The notes below the pieces were generated by a model. It saw only the letters and a program-made list of their open reading frames with translations. It was not told the origin of the DNA and ran no database searches. 42,782 nt of DNA from Anaerolineae bacterium (GTDB lineage Bacteria > Chloroflexota > Anaerolineae > 4572-78 > J111): contig JAFGDY010000083.1 in assembly GCA_016931895.1 (NCBI GenBank), forward strand, positions 1 through 42,782, written 5' to 3'. A program made the translations under genes and the position numbers. The stretch's first letter is position 1. Each line of letters begins with the position of its first letter. Shown piece by piece: positions 8,825-17,608 of this stretch.

Positions 8825-8886
8825 CAAACTTAATGAACCAACTGCCGCAAGACTGGAGATTTGGACATTCTGAACACATCCCATGA
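8821..8886 (+). CDS. 21-codon coupling ORF bridging two genes
   Basis: A small frame (begins MTNLMNQLPQ) starts in an ATGA overlap with the stop of the methyltransferase and ends in an ATGA overlap with the start of the next glycosyltransferase. It exactly tiles the 58-base gap. Neither it nor the glycosyltransferase ATG has a Shine-Dalgarno match, so it may serve to carry terminating ribosomes to the next gene. It could equally be chance or the stump of a lost gene. Confidence 0.35.
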   Translation: MTNLMNQLPQDWRFGHSEHIP

Positions 8887-10004
8887 CCAAACCGTTAAAA
8901 GTATTACACCTCATTGACAGTCTGGACGCCGGCGGCGCCCAAGAGATTGTAGCCAGTATTATTAAATATGCCCATTCAAAGACGTTTGTCCATCACTGTG
9001 CTGCTTTGCACGGGCCTGGAATTGTTGGTGAGGAATTGAAAGCAACAGGTACTCCAGTAGCCTACCTTTCTAACCATCGGTACCGTGTAATCACAAGTTT
9101 GGTTCACTCTTTCAAGGTAAAACGACAAATTCAACCTGATATCATTAATCTCCACCTGGAATTCTCAACCCTATTGGGACTTTTCTTAAAAAATAAATCT
9201 ATCAGATCCAAATATGTAGTATCGATGCATGCTCTGAAAGAACAATTACCTGTTTGGTTCTATCCCTTGCTCAAACCAGTCATCAAGCGGGCCAATGGGA
9301 TAGTGGTTGAAGACCAGATTGCCAAAAAACAGATCACACAGTTGGGGTACCATCCATCTAACATCAGTCACATTCCTATTGGCACGGACTATGCCGAACG
9401 GCTCAAAGCTCAAAAGGGATGCCTCACTGGTATCCGTAGGGAATTTGGGATTTCAGCAGATTCACCCATTATCCTAAATATTGCCCGTCTACACCCCGCC
9501 AAGGGCCAAACACAGCTACTGAGAGCATTTAGACAAGTTCAAGATCATTTACCTCAATCCCGGCTCATTATTGTTGGTCGCGGTCAGGAGGAGCGAATAT
9601 TGCGCAACTTGGTCAGTCAACTAAACCTGGATAACAGTGTGATTTTTGCCGGCCTGCGCCGTGATCTAGAGAATTTTTATACTGATGCAGACTTGTTCGT
9701 TATGACTGCCCTTGATGAAAATATGGGAGTAGTCATCTATCAGGCAATGGCGATGGGTTTACCAGTTGTGGCTTATGACGCAGGTTCTATTGCAGAGATT
9801 GTTGAACATAATCAAACTGGCTTTTTGACACCATGCGGTGATGTGGATGCCCTGGCTGGTCAGTTGATAACTATCTCAAAAGACCTTGCATCATATCGGC
9901 AGATAATAGGTGCTGTAGCGCGAAAGCGAATTGAAACTGAGTTTTCAGCCGAAACGATGGTTCGCCGATACGAAAACTTTTATCTAGAACTTGTAAGACA
10001 TTAA
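8883..10004 (+). CDS. family 4 glycosyltransferase with altered E-x7-E
   Basis: 373 residues, GT-B fold: glycine-rich start (DSLDAGGAQEIV), donor loop ARLHPAKG with R202 and K207, and the C-terminal motif region ALDENMGVVIYQA. Here the second Glu of E-x7-E is Gln (E279, Q287). That residue normally contacts the nucleotide ribose, so donor preference may differ. Base composition is clearly more A+T-rich than the genes upstream (bases 9121-9180 hold 24 G/C of 60), which fits separate acquisition. No Shine-Dalgarno match before ATG 8883. The next gene starts in its stop codon (TAATG). Confidence 0.87.
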   Translation: MTKPLKVLHLIDSLDAGGAQEIVASIIKYAHSKTFVHHCAALHGPGIVGEELKATGTPVAYLSNHRYRVITSLVHSFKVKRQIQPDIINLHLEFSTLLGLFLKNKSIRSKYVVSMHALKEQLPVWFYPLLKPVIKRANGIVVEDQIAKKQITQLGYHPSNISHIPIGTDYAERLKAQKGCLTGIRREFGISADSPIILNIARLHPAKGQTQLLRAFRQVQDHLPQSRLIIVGRGQEERILRNLVSQLNLDNSVIFAGLRRDLENFYTDADLFVMTALDENMGVVIYQAMAMGLPVVAYDAGSIAEIVEHNQTGFLTPCGDVDALAGQLITISKDLASYRQIIGAVARKRIETEFSAETMVRRYENFYLELVRH

Positions 10005-10693
10005 TGATATCACTGGCTGACATTCAACCAACTTTCTTACCCTGGCGGGGTTACTTTGATATTATTCATAAAGTTGACATTTTTGTATTCTATGATGATG
10101 CTCAATACGACCGTAGATCTTGGCGCAATCGCAATCGTATCAAAACACCAAATGGTAGCCAATGGATTACAGTACCGGTTCTCACTAAAGGAAAATATTT
10201 TGCTCCTATCAATGAGATATTGATTGACAACCGACAGAACTGGCAACATAACCACCTTAAAACTATTCACCACTGCTACAGTAAAGCACCATACTTTGAA
10301 CAATTTTTTCCTTTGCTGGTCCAAGTCTATGAACAGCCATGGGAACGGATATCTGATCTCGATATCTATCTGACTAAGATGTTAGCCGATATTCTAGGGA
10401 TAAGGGTGCAGTGGGTCGTTTCTTCTGATCTTAAGTTGACATCTCGTAGCACAGACCGTCTGGTGGACATTTGTCTGGCCTTGGGAGCTGATCGCTACTT
10501 GTCTGGTCCCTCTGCGCAAGCCTACATTGAGCCAGAGAAATTTAAACAAGCAGGGATTACTTTGGAGTATCAAATTTACAACTATCCACCTTACCCTCAA
10601 ATAAACGGAATTTTTGATCCACATATATCAGTAATTGATCTGCTCTTTAACTGCGGTCCAGATGCACCAAATTACATTTGGGGGACTAAATGA
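10004..10693 (+). CDS. WbqC family protein
   Basis: 229 residues matching the WbqC family over its full length: start QPTFLPWRGYFD, then VDIFVFYDD.QYDRRSWRNRNRIK and WITVPV, with the late LSGPSAQAY block. WbqC proteins occur in O-antigen loci and are thought to take part in decorating amino sugars, possibly N-acylation with an amino acid; the reaction is not firmly known to me. It overlaps the stop of the glycosyltransferase and the ATG of the DegT aminotransferase (ATGA), so a role on that aminotransferase's product is a reasonable inference. Composition is A+T-rich like the preceding gene. Confidence 0.88.
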   Translation: MISLADIQPTFLPWRGYFDIIHKVDIFVFYDDAQYDRRSWRNRNRIKTPNGSQWITVPVLTKGKYFAPINEILIDNRQNWQHNHLKTIHHCYSKAPYFEQFFPLLVQVYEQPWERISDLDIYLTKMLADILGIRVQWVVSSDLKLTSRSTDRLVDICLALGADRYLSGPSAQAYIEPEKFKQAGITLEYQIYNYPPYPQINGIFDPHISVIDLLFNCGPDAPNYIWGTK

Positions 10694-11889
10694 AACAAAA
10701 ATTAGCTATTGAGGGGGGAACTCCCGTTCGAGATACGTTTTTGGTTTTCGGGGCACCTTGCCTGGGCGAGGAAGAGATTCAAGAGGTAGTAGTCACCCTT
10801 CGCTCCGGCTGGATTGGCACCGGGCCAAAGACGCAGCAGTTTGAACAAGCCTTTGCCGAATATGTGGGCGCGCCTTATGCGCTGGCCGTCAGCTCTTGCA
10901 CGGCCGCTCTGCATCTATCTTTATTAGCAAAAGGTGTAGGGCCGGGAGATGAAGTCATTACCACCCCGCTAACCTTTGCGGCAACGGCGAACGTGATTGT
11001 TCATTGTGGGGCCAGACCCGTCTTTGTTGACATCCAACCGGATACTTTGAACATAAATCCCGAACTCATCCCGGCGGCTGTGTCGCCCCGCACCAAGGCT
11101 ATTATTCCGGTCCATTTTGGCGGCCTGCCGGTTGAACTGAATGCAGTGCGCGCTGCGGTGGGTGACATCCCCATCATCGAAGATGCCGCCCATGCCATTG
11201 GCAGCCGTTACCAGGGCCAACGCATTGGCGCTCATGGGAACCTGACCTGCTTCAGCTTTTATGCAAACAAAAACTTGACCACAGCCGAAGGCGGAATAAT
11301 TACCTTTAGCGAGGGTAATCTCTACAATCGTCTGATGGTTTTGCGGCTACACGGGCTTGATGTTGACGCCTGGAAACGCTATCAAAAAAAGGGGATCGCG
11401 CATAGTGAGTTACTGGAAGCAGGCTATAAATATAATCTAACCGACCTGCAGGCCTCGTTGGGACTGCACCAACTGGCCAAGGTAGAGGCTTTCTTGGCCC
11501 GCCGGGAAACCATCGCCCGATTTTATGACAGGTCGTTTGCCGATTTACCCGGTGTGACACGTCAATGGCGCCCTGATAACATTCAGAAACACCGGCATGG
11601 ACTGCACTTGTATGTTTTAATCTTTGACCCCGTACAGTTTGCCGCCTCGCGCGATGAAATCGTCACTGCCCTGCGGGCAGAGAATATTGGGGCCGGTGTG
11701 CATTATACTGCTTTACACCAGGAGACTTTCTACAGGCATTTACTGCAACTGTCCGACGGCGCATATCCAATGGCCGAACATATTGGGGCCAATGTCCTTT
11801 CGCTTCCCTTAACCCCAGGCATGACGGACCAAGACGCGCAAGATGTGGTAGACGCTACTTATAAAGTTTTGGAGGCATATAGACGATGA
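10690..11889 (+). CDS. DegT/DnrJ/EryC1/StrS sugar aminotransferase (copy 1)
   Basis: 399 residues, type I PLP fold. The PLP lysine is K194 in SFYANKNLTTAEGG, the conserved ED pair is in IIEDAAHAIG, and the substrate loop SGWIGTGP is near 39-46. It converts a keto-deoxy nucleotide sugar into an amino sugar using glutamate. The motif set resembles 4-amino transferases of the PglE/ArnB/PseC branch. ATGA overlaps on both sides tie it to WbqC upstream and the radical SAM gene downstream. G+C returns to the locus norm here, unlike the two genes before it. Confidence 0.92.
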   Translation: MKQKLAIEGGTPVRDTFLVFGAPCLGEEEIQEVVVTLRSGWIGTGPKTQQFEQAFAEYVGAPYALAVSSCTAALHLSLLAKGVGPGDEVITTPLTFAATANVIVHCGARPVFVDIQPDTLNINPELIPAAVSPRTKAIIPVHFGGLPVELNAVRAAVGDIPIIEDAAHAIGSRYQGQRIGAHGNLTCFSFYANKNLTTAEGGIITFSEGNLYNRLMVLRLHGLDVDAWKRYQKKGIAHSELLEAGYKYNLTDLQASLGLHQLAKVEAFLARRETIARFYDRSFADLPGVTRQWRPDNIQKHRHGLHLYVLIFDPVQFAASRDEIVTALRAENIGAGVHYTALHQETFYRHLLQLSDGAYPMAEHIGANVLSLPLTPGMTDQDAQDVVDATYKVLEAYRR

Positions 11890-12923
11890 ATAGCACCAGC
11901 CCAACTCTGGGCAGCCGTTTATACGGAGCCTTTTACAATTTTATACGCAAAACCCCGGCGCTCAACCATCTGGCTCACAAGATGATGCAAAGTGAGGCCA
12001 TTTACCACATGCCCCCTTACCGCAAAATTTACCAGGAACTGGTCGAGCGTAAAGCACGGCAATATATGCGGGTTCCGCCTTTTATTGAGATGACTATCAC
12101 CGATGCCTGTAACGCCCGCTGCATTATGTGCCCACCCGAAGTTCACTTGGGCAAAACAATTATGGCCCAAGAGCTGTTTGAGCGCATTTGCCTGGAAGCC
12201 GAGGCGCTGGGCATCCGCAAGATGATTATTACCGGCGGTGAACCGCTTCTGGACAGAAATATCTTTGACAAGATCCGTTTTGCCAAAGCCCACGGTTTTA
12301 CTTATGTCCACATGTTCACCAATGGCTCATTGATGAACGAGAAAATAGCCCGAAAGATTATTGCCACCGGCCTGGACAGCCTGACCTGGAGCATTGATTC
12401 GGCCCGTAAAGAAGAGTATGAGCAAATTAGGATCAATCTCAAGTTCGATCAGGTAATTGCAAATATCCGGCGCTTTATGGAAATTCGGCAAGAGATGGGC
12501 TGGCAAACGCCTCTGACCCGGGTCAATATGGTAACTTTATCAGAAAATCAAGATAGCCGACGGGAATTTCGAAAGTTTTTTGGCAAATTCGTAGATATCG
12601 TCGAAATCATCGATTCACACAACTTCGCTGGGAGTCAAACCAATCTAACCACTGATGCTGCTCATGAATACCATCAGACTACACGATACCCTTGCCATCT
12701 CCTGTTCAGTAAGGCAGTAGTATTTTCAAACGGCTTCCTAAAGAAGTGTAGCATTGATTATGCAACGCATGCCATTATTGGTGACCTCAAGAAACAATCT
12801 CTTCAAGAAATCTTACAATCAAAACGTATGCTCTCTTTAAAAGAGGCTCATCTAAAACAAGAATTCAATGAGCCAGGTTGTGATATTTGCACGTATAAAG
12901 AGTCATGGTGGGTGAATTACTAA
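11886..12923 (+). CDS. radical SAM protein with SPASM-like C-terminus
   Basis: 345 residues. The 4Fe-4S/SAM motif is C75-x3-C79-x2-C82 (CNARCIMC), followed by GGEPLL and SIDS. The C-terminal third has further cysteines (PC, KKC, GCDIC), as in SPASM or twitch auxiliary-cluster proteins. In polysaccharide clusters such enzymes have been linked to sugar epimerisation, dehydration or other radical chemistry; the reaction here is unknown. Bases from about 12540 on are noticeably more A+T-rich than the first half, a possible recombination seam. The next gene begins in its stop (TAATG). Confidence 0.85.
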   Translation: MNSTSPTLGSRLYGAFYNFIRKTPALNHLAHKMMQSEAIYHMPPYRKIYQELVERKARQYMRVPPFIEMTITDACNARCIMCPPEVHLGKTIMAQELFERICLEAEALGIRKMIITGGEPLLDRNIFDKIRFAKAHGFTYVHMFTNGSLMNEKIARKIIATGLDSLTWSIDSARKEEYEQIRINLKFDQVIANIRRFMEIRQEMGWQTPLTRVNMVTLSENQDSRREFRKFFGKFVDIVEIIDSHNFAGSQTNLTTDAAHEYHQTTRYPCHLLFSKAVVFSNGFLKKCSIDYATHAIIGDLKKQSLQEILQSKRMLSLKEAHLKQEFNEPGCDICTYKESWWVNY

Positions 12924-13882
12924 TGACTGATCCAATTACAAAAACAGCTGATATACTTTCGGAAAGAGTTGACATTGACACTTGCCCTGTGTGCGGCAAT
13001 GGCCAATTCAAGTCGTGGCGCATACTCAGAGGTTGGAATCTTGACCAATGTCAAGTCTGTCAGATGATTTTCGCTAATCCCTGCCCGTCTGAGGCCGCCT
13101 TACAAGCCGCTTATGCCCTGCCCAAGGAAATATATGATCAATTCTTTCAAACTGCTTACCTGAACACAGAGTCGATTTTGAGTGGAAACGCAATCTGGCA
13201 ACGCAATACAAGCCAGCAATATCTTGACCTGATTGAACAACAACTTGGCCACACCGGGCGCATCCTGGATTTGGGCTGTGGTCCGGGGGTCTTCCTGGAA
13301 ATGGCTCAAAGCCGTGGTTGGGAGACAGCCGGGGTTGATCCTGGAGATTGGCGCCAGGGTTATGACAAAGACGAGCTGCTGAACATTCACCGCTGTTCCC
13401 TGTTTGAGGCCGGGTTAACAGAAGCCTCGTTTGATGCGGTATTTATGGGCAGCGTTCTTGAACATTTACACAACCCCCGTCGCTACCTGGACGTGCTGTA
13501 CCGGCTGCTAAAGCCAGGTGGCGTTATTTACGTGGTTGGGTTGCCGAATATAAAGTCATGGACCATCCAACTCGGGCTTGACCGCTGGATTGGCAACCAT
13601 CCTCCCCTGCATCTGCTGTACTTCTCGCGCCAGACTGCTCGCCTATTGTTCACCAATATGGGATACAGGCAAATATCCATAAAATGTTATGGCATGTCTG
13701 AAACAATGCTTGAAGCCGTTTTCAACCGGTGCGGCCAGGCTTATACTGGTGATTATGCCGGTTATGTAACCGAGTCGACATGGCGGGGGCAGTTATTGAG
13801 ATCTATCCGCCGGCTCGTGTATGAATTTTTCAATTTCTCGGGGATAGGATCAGTGCTTGAAATTCTGGCTCGCAAACCATAA
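12923..13882 (+). CDS. SAM methyltransferase with N-terminal zinc ribbon
   Basis: 319 residues. A four-cysteine ribbon (CPVCGN...CQVCQ) opens the protein, followed by a class I methyltransferase with motif I ILDLGCGPGVFLE and MGSVLEHLHNPRRYL. The architecture matches sugar C- or O-methyltransferases of deoxysugar and polysaccharide pathways with a small zinc domain. The frame extends to ATG 12905, but ATG 12923 fits better: it overlaps the radical SAM stop by one base and has GGTGGGTGA eight bases upstream. Likely acts on a nucleotide-linked or lipid-linked sugar. Confidence 0.85.
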   Translation: MTDPITKTADILSERVDIDTCPVCGNGQFKSWRILRGWNLDQCQVCQMIFANPCPSEAALQAAYALPKEIYDQFFQTAYLNTESILSGNAIWQRNTSQQYLDLIEQQLGHTGRILDLGCGPGVFLEMAQSRGWETAGVDPGDWRQGYDKDELLNIHRCSLFEAGLTEASFDAVFMGSVLEHLHNPRRYLDVLYRLLKPGGVIYVVGLPNIKSWTIQLGLDRWIGNHPPLHLLYFSRQTARLLFTNMGYRQISIKCYGMSETMLEAVFNRCGQAYTGDYAGYVTESTWRGQLLRSIRRLVYEFFNFSGIGSVLEILARKP

Positions 13883-13885
13883 ATA

Positions 13886-14926
13886 ATGAACAAAACGATA
13901 ACACGAAACCGGTATACACCTACCGGTTTCGTTTCACGGGCAAAAGGTTATATCCAACGTTTCTACCGGATAAACGGATTATTGTCTCCATTGGAGCCGC
14001 GCCTCTCGGAAAATCAAACCTCAGGAGTACCCCTAATCCGCCAACCGGTTATTATTATTGGGTGTGGGCGATCTGGCTCGACGATGTTATTTAATCTTCT
14101 CAGCGAACATCGTCGCCTGATACCAACGCGGGGCTTTCCCGACGGGGAAGATACCGAGATGTGGGTCAAAATTGGTGGGGCTTTTATAGCCGGTTTTGGC
14201 GGGGCCAGATTGCGCACGCCAATCGGCCACTGTTTTTGTCTACCGATGGACGATGCCGATATTGATCCGGCGCGGATCAACTTTATGCATAGTTATCTGG
14301 CCCAAAAATATCCCGCTCTGAAAAGGGATGGCTTTTATTTGCTAAACAAGAACGGACATCTCAGCAACAAACTCAAATACATCCACAAGATTTTTCCTGA
14401 CGTTAAGTTGATTCATATCATCAGGCATCCTTATGCGATGATTGCCAGTTGGAAAATCATCCTCGCTCAGTTTGGCCATCTGCTGGTGGAGATTCCAAAA
14501 GAACCAACAACGTGCATGAACCTCTACCCCAACCAAGGCTGGCGCCGTCACTCCCACGTAATCAGCCGGTACAATACAAACATCTACGACCCGACCAGAC
14601 CAGACTCGGTACGATTACTGGCCAGACATTGGGTCAACATTAACACCTACATTATGCAACAATTGAAGGAGAGGCCGGATATTAACTGCCATTTGGTCAA
14701 GTATGAAGACATGTGTCTGGATCAGGATAGGACCTTGACCGCTCTACTTGACTTTTGCGAACTGCCGGCCAAAACCGAGTGGGTGTTGAGAATGGATCAG
14801 GCTATTAACTACAAATGGCGAACTCAGCTTACCGAGGCAGAATGCACGATAATCAGAGAAGAGCTTGAAGCGGATATAGCGAAGTTGGGCTATGAACTGC
14901 CCCCATCTACAATAAAGACCCGATGA
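13886..14926 (+). CDS. PAPS-dependent sulfotransferase family protein
   Basis: 346 residues. The 5'-phosphosulfate-binding loop GCGRSGST lies at 59-66 and the 3'-phosphate-binding segment LIHIIRHPYAMIASW near 175-189 (R180, S188). Residues ~90-130 are an insertion rich in aromatic and charged residues. It would transfer sulfate from PAPS to a hydroxyl of the glycan or a lipid carrier. No PAPS synthesis genes are in the window. It starts three bases after the methyltransferase and overlaps the next gene by ATGA. Polymer sulfation is inferred. Confidence 0.83.
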   Translation: MNKTITRNRYTPTGFVSRAKGYIQRFYRINGLLSPLEPRLSENQTSGVPLIRQPVIIIGCGRSGSTMLFNLLSEHRRLIPTRGFPDGEDTEMWVKIGGAFIAGFGGARLRTPIGHCFCLPMDDADIDPARINFMHSYLAQKYPALKRDGFYLLNKNGHLSNKLKYIHKIFPDVKLIHIIRHPYAMIASWKIILAQFGHLLVEIPKEPTTCMNLYPNQGWRRHSHVISRYNTNIYDPTRPDSVRLLARHWVNINTYIMQQLKERPDINCHLVKYEDMCLDQDRTLTALLDFCELPAKTEWVLRMDQAINYKWRTQLTEAECTIIREELEADIAKLGYELPPSTIKTR

Positions 14927-17550
14927 ACCAGAATGAACTCGTCTTTCTTCTGTTGGTTGAACTACTGTTATTAGTCTATCTTCGTTGGACGCTCAAATCT
15001 CGGGGCGCGGCCCTTGCCCTGGCGATATTGTCTGTAATTCCGATATATTTATCCCTGGAAATGACCAGCCAATTTTTAACCGTGGATGAAGAGCAGATTA
15101 ACGAGTCGCTTTACATATCTTTACCTGATTATAGCCCAAACCAATGGTTGCGAGGGTTATTCAGAACAACCGATGTTTTGTTTGGTCCCCTGGGAGCGAT
15201 CCTGCTCAAATACTTCCCCCAGATGGCAACGACGCAAATCAAAATTCTATTCAAGAATCTCCATTGGCTGACCGGATTCATCATTTTACTCTGGATGTAT
15301 CATTTGTTGAAGCGACACTTTGTTGTGGCCAGCCACAGCGCGTTCTATTTTATTATTTTTATATACACCGCTTTGCTCCTGCCAACCAATAACCTGGCCT
15401 TAAAGATTTTTTATCAAGATCCACTGGTTCTATTGCTGGGCGTTATGGCCATCTTATACCTCATTCTGGCAATCAAGAACAGAAACCGGATTTTTGCCCT
15501 GTTCAGCATTGTTCTTGCGTTTCTGGCCGCCCAAGAAAAATTGAACGCATTTCCGATTTTAATCCTTTCTTGGGCGGTATATGGCTACTTGAGTTACCTG
15601 CTTGCGGCCAGGTTTAAATATATCAAGTTGGTTTGGAGCCTTTTGCTGGCCATCGCCATTACCCTGCTTACAAGCGCCGTGTTTATGCTAATCATTGCCG
15701 GGCTGCGAAATTGGAATGTTCCGGAGGAATTTTGGCAGAGCACCCATTACCCCTTGACCGCCTGGGGGGGAACACTTCGGTTTATAACTGAAAAAATCAA
15801 CTTTGGCAATTACTATCCTTTGCAAACATTGGCGCTTACCCTGCTCATAACCTGTCTGCTGGCCGCTGCTCTTTTATTGGCAAACAGGTTTCTGACTAAA
15901 AATTCAAGCTTGTTGATGAAGTTTGGCCGCTCAATCAATAACGCGAATATCGGTCTGGCGATTTTGGTTCTTGTTATAGGAATTGTAAGCACCTATTATG
16001 TTCAAGCGTATTTAGCCCCGCATTTCCCCATCGAATCCGGCCAGTATCAACCTTCCGGCAAAATGAATGATACCATTGTTCACTTTGCGGCTACTTCGCG
16101 GCGCCAACATATAGCTTTATACATTGGTCATAGTTATGCCGCGTTTGTGAATTCAATGCCATCAGTCTATTGGCTTGGTTTAGCCGGCGCATTTATTGTT
16201 TCCAAGATCCTTCACCGGGAACAGAAAACAAGTTGGGATCTCGAATTACTATTAACTTTGGCTCTGCTCATGCCACTGGCCTTTGCCCTGGCCCAAATGC
16301 CGGTTGGAGGTAGATATTTCAACATCGGCTTGTTCTTGACAGCCCTGGTCATTTCGTTCAAGGTAACGGAGGCGATGACCAACCTGTCGCCAATGAAAAA
16401 CGCCCTTTTTTGCGCCCTGTTTGTAACAGCTTTAATTCTTGAGGTTCTGCCTTTCCGCCCCTTGTATGCCCCTTTTAGACCGATTTGGTCAAATCATTAC
16501 AGTAATACCCCCGAAGCCGGAAAGCCAATCCGGCCATGGCCGGGTTGGGGAGAGGAGGTAATGCTGGCCGGTAAAATTCTTGAGAAACAGTGTCATGCGT
16601 CGGATGATCACACTCTCGATGGGGTTCCTTGTGTGTCACTAACTTTAGCCACTCTGTATGGAGGCGACTGGTTAGATCTAAACCAGCAGATCAGCACTAT
16701 TCAAGGTGTTCGAACTTCATTGTCAAAGTTGCCCCTCACAGCAGCCAATTATTATATTATTAACCGCGCCTGCGTTGTTCAGAAAACCTGTCCATTTCCG
16801 GCTGAAGTAGACCCTGCCTTTGTCATCAATTTTCGGGGATTTATTCAGGCCTGGATATTCAGGGGCGACCAACTTAGAGCAGCCGGATACGAGTTCATCC
16901 GTCACTGCCCAACCGACCAAAGAGCATTGACGAAATTACCAAGCTTAAACAATCGCCTACAGGCGATACCATTAAATAGCCTACCTGCTGAATTACCGCC
17001 TGTATCCTGTAATATGGAACCTGCGGGAGAATTTCGAGACCTGTGGCATAGCGCCAAAGCGCTTATAGGATGCCCGCAACACATTGAACCGTTGGCCGGC
17101 GAATTCATTGAAACATCTTTTGAAAAGGGACGTATGTTTTGGCCAGACAAGCTTGACCCTTATGGTGACTTTAGATTGGTTATCGCTACTTATGGCGGGC
17201 AGGAGTTAGGGGCATGCGGCAATTGGGAATATTACCCGGAGGATTGGCAGCCGGAACTACCCGAATTCTCCTGCTCTCCCGGCGACCCACCCCCGGGAAA
17301 ATTTCAACCGAAATTTGGCATAGGGCAGGTATGGTGCATGCCCGGAGTATTCGATAGAATCGGCTGGGCCATAACCCCAGAATATAAACCTGAGCCTAAA
17401 GTAAGCCTGCTTCAGAACTTTGAGAAAGCAGTAATTCTGCGTGATAGCGAGGGTTACGAGGAGGGACTGGTCTACGTTCTCTTTCACGCAACGGGAGAAT
17501 ATATCAGGCTGCCATATCAGGGCGTCGTCACAACAGACCGGCAAAAGTAA
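14923..17550 (+). CDS. giant multi-TM GT-C-like membrane protein A with extracytoplasmic tail
   Basis: 875 residues. About 1-520 hold roughly 11-13 hydrophobic segments; an acidic D55-E56 follows the first two, where GT-C transferases carry their catalytic acid. About 540-875 are soluble, including two half-repeats (region of GRMFW, and GIGQVWC with IGWA) that resemble the LGFP-like surface domains common in Chloroflexota. I infer a polyprenyl-phosphate-sugar-dependent transferase or polymer-handling protein with its tail outside. A full-length paralogue lies at 18755. It starts in an ATGA overlap with the sulfotransferase gene. No curated family name can be given from sequence alone. Confidence 0.7.
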   Translation: MNQNELVFLLLVELLLLVYLRWTLKSRGAALALAILSVIPIYLSLEMTSQFLTVDEEQINESLYISLPDYSPNQWLRGLFRTTDVLFGPLGAILLKYFPQMATTQIKILFKNLHWLTGFIILLWMYHLLKRHFVVASHSAFYFIIFIYTALLLPTNNLALKIFYQDPLVLLLGVMAILYLILAIKNRNRIFALFSIVLAFLAAQEKLNAFPILILSWAVYGYLSYLLAARFKYIKLVWSLLLAIAITLLTSAVFMLIIAGLRNWNVPEEFWQSTHYPLTAWGGTLRFITEKINFGNYYPLQTLALTLLITCLLAAALLLANRFLTKNSSLLMKFGRSINNANIGLAILVLVIGIVSTYYVQAYLAPHFPIESGQYQPSGKMNDTIVHFAATSRRQHIALYIGHSYAAFVNSMPSVYWLGLAGAFIVSKILHREQKTSWDLELLLTLALLMPLAFALAQMPVGGRYFNIGLFLTALVISFKVTEAMTNLSPMKNALFCALFVTALILEVLPFRPLYAPFRPIWSNHYSNTPEAGKPIRPWPGWGEEVMLAGKILEKQCHASDDHTLDGVPCVSLTLATLYGGDWLDLNQQISTIQGVRTSLSKLPLTAANYYIINRACVVQKTCPFPAEVDPAFVINFRGFIQAWIFRGDQLRAAGYEFIRHCPTDQRALTKLPSLNNRLQAIPLNSLPAELPPVSCNMEPAGEFRDLWHSAKALIGCPQHIEPLAGEFIETSFEKGRMFWPDKLDPYGDFRLVIATYGGQELGACGNWEYYPEDWQPELPEFSCSPGDPPPGKFQPKFGIGQVWCMPGVFDRIGWAITPEYKPEPKVSLLQNFEKAVILRDSEGYEEGLVYVLFHATGEYIRLPYQGVVTTDRQK

Positions 17551-17591
17551 CCAAATATTCGCCCTACAATATACTGAATTTGCCAGAAACA

Positions 17592-17598
17592 AGAGGGG
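17592..17598 (+). promoter_or_regulatory. Shine-Dalgarno site deciding the start at 17609
   Basis: AGAGGGG lies ten bases before ATG 17609. The open frame runs back to 17441 inside the preceding gene, but those codons lack any membrane or family match. Confidence 0.55.
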
Positions 17599-17608
17599 AA
17601 CTGAAACA

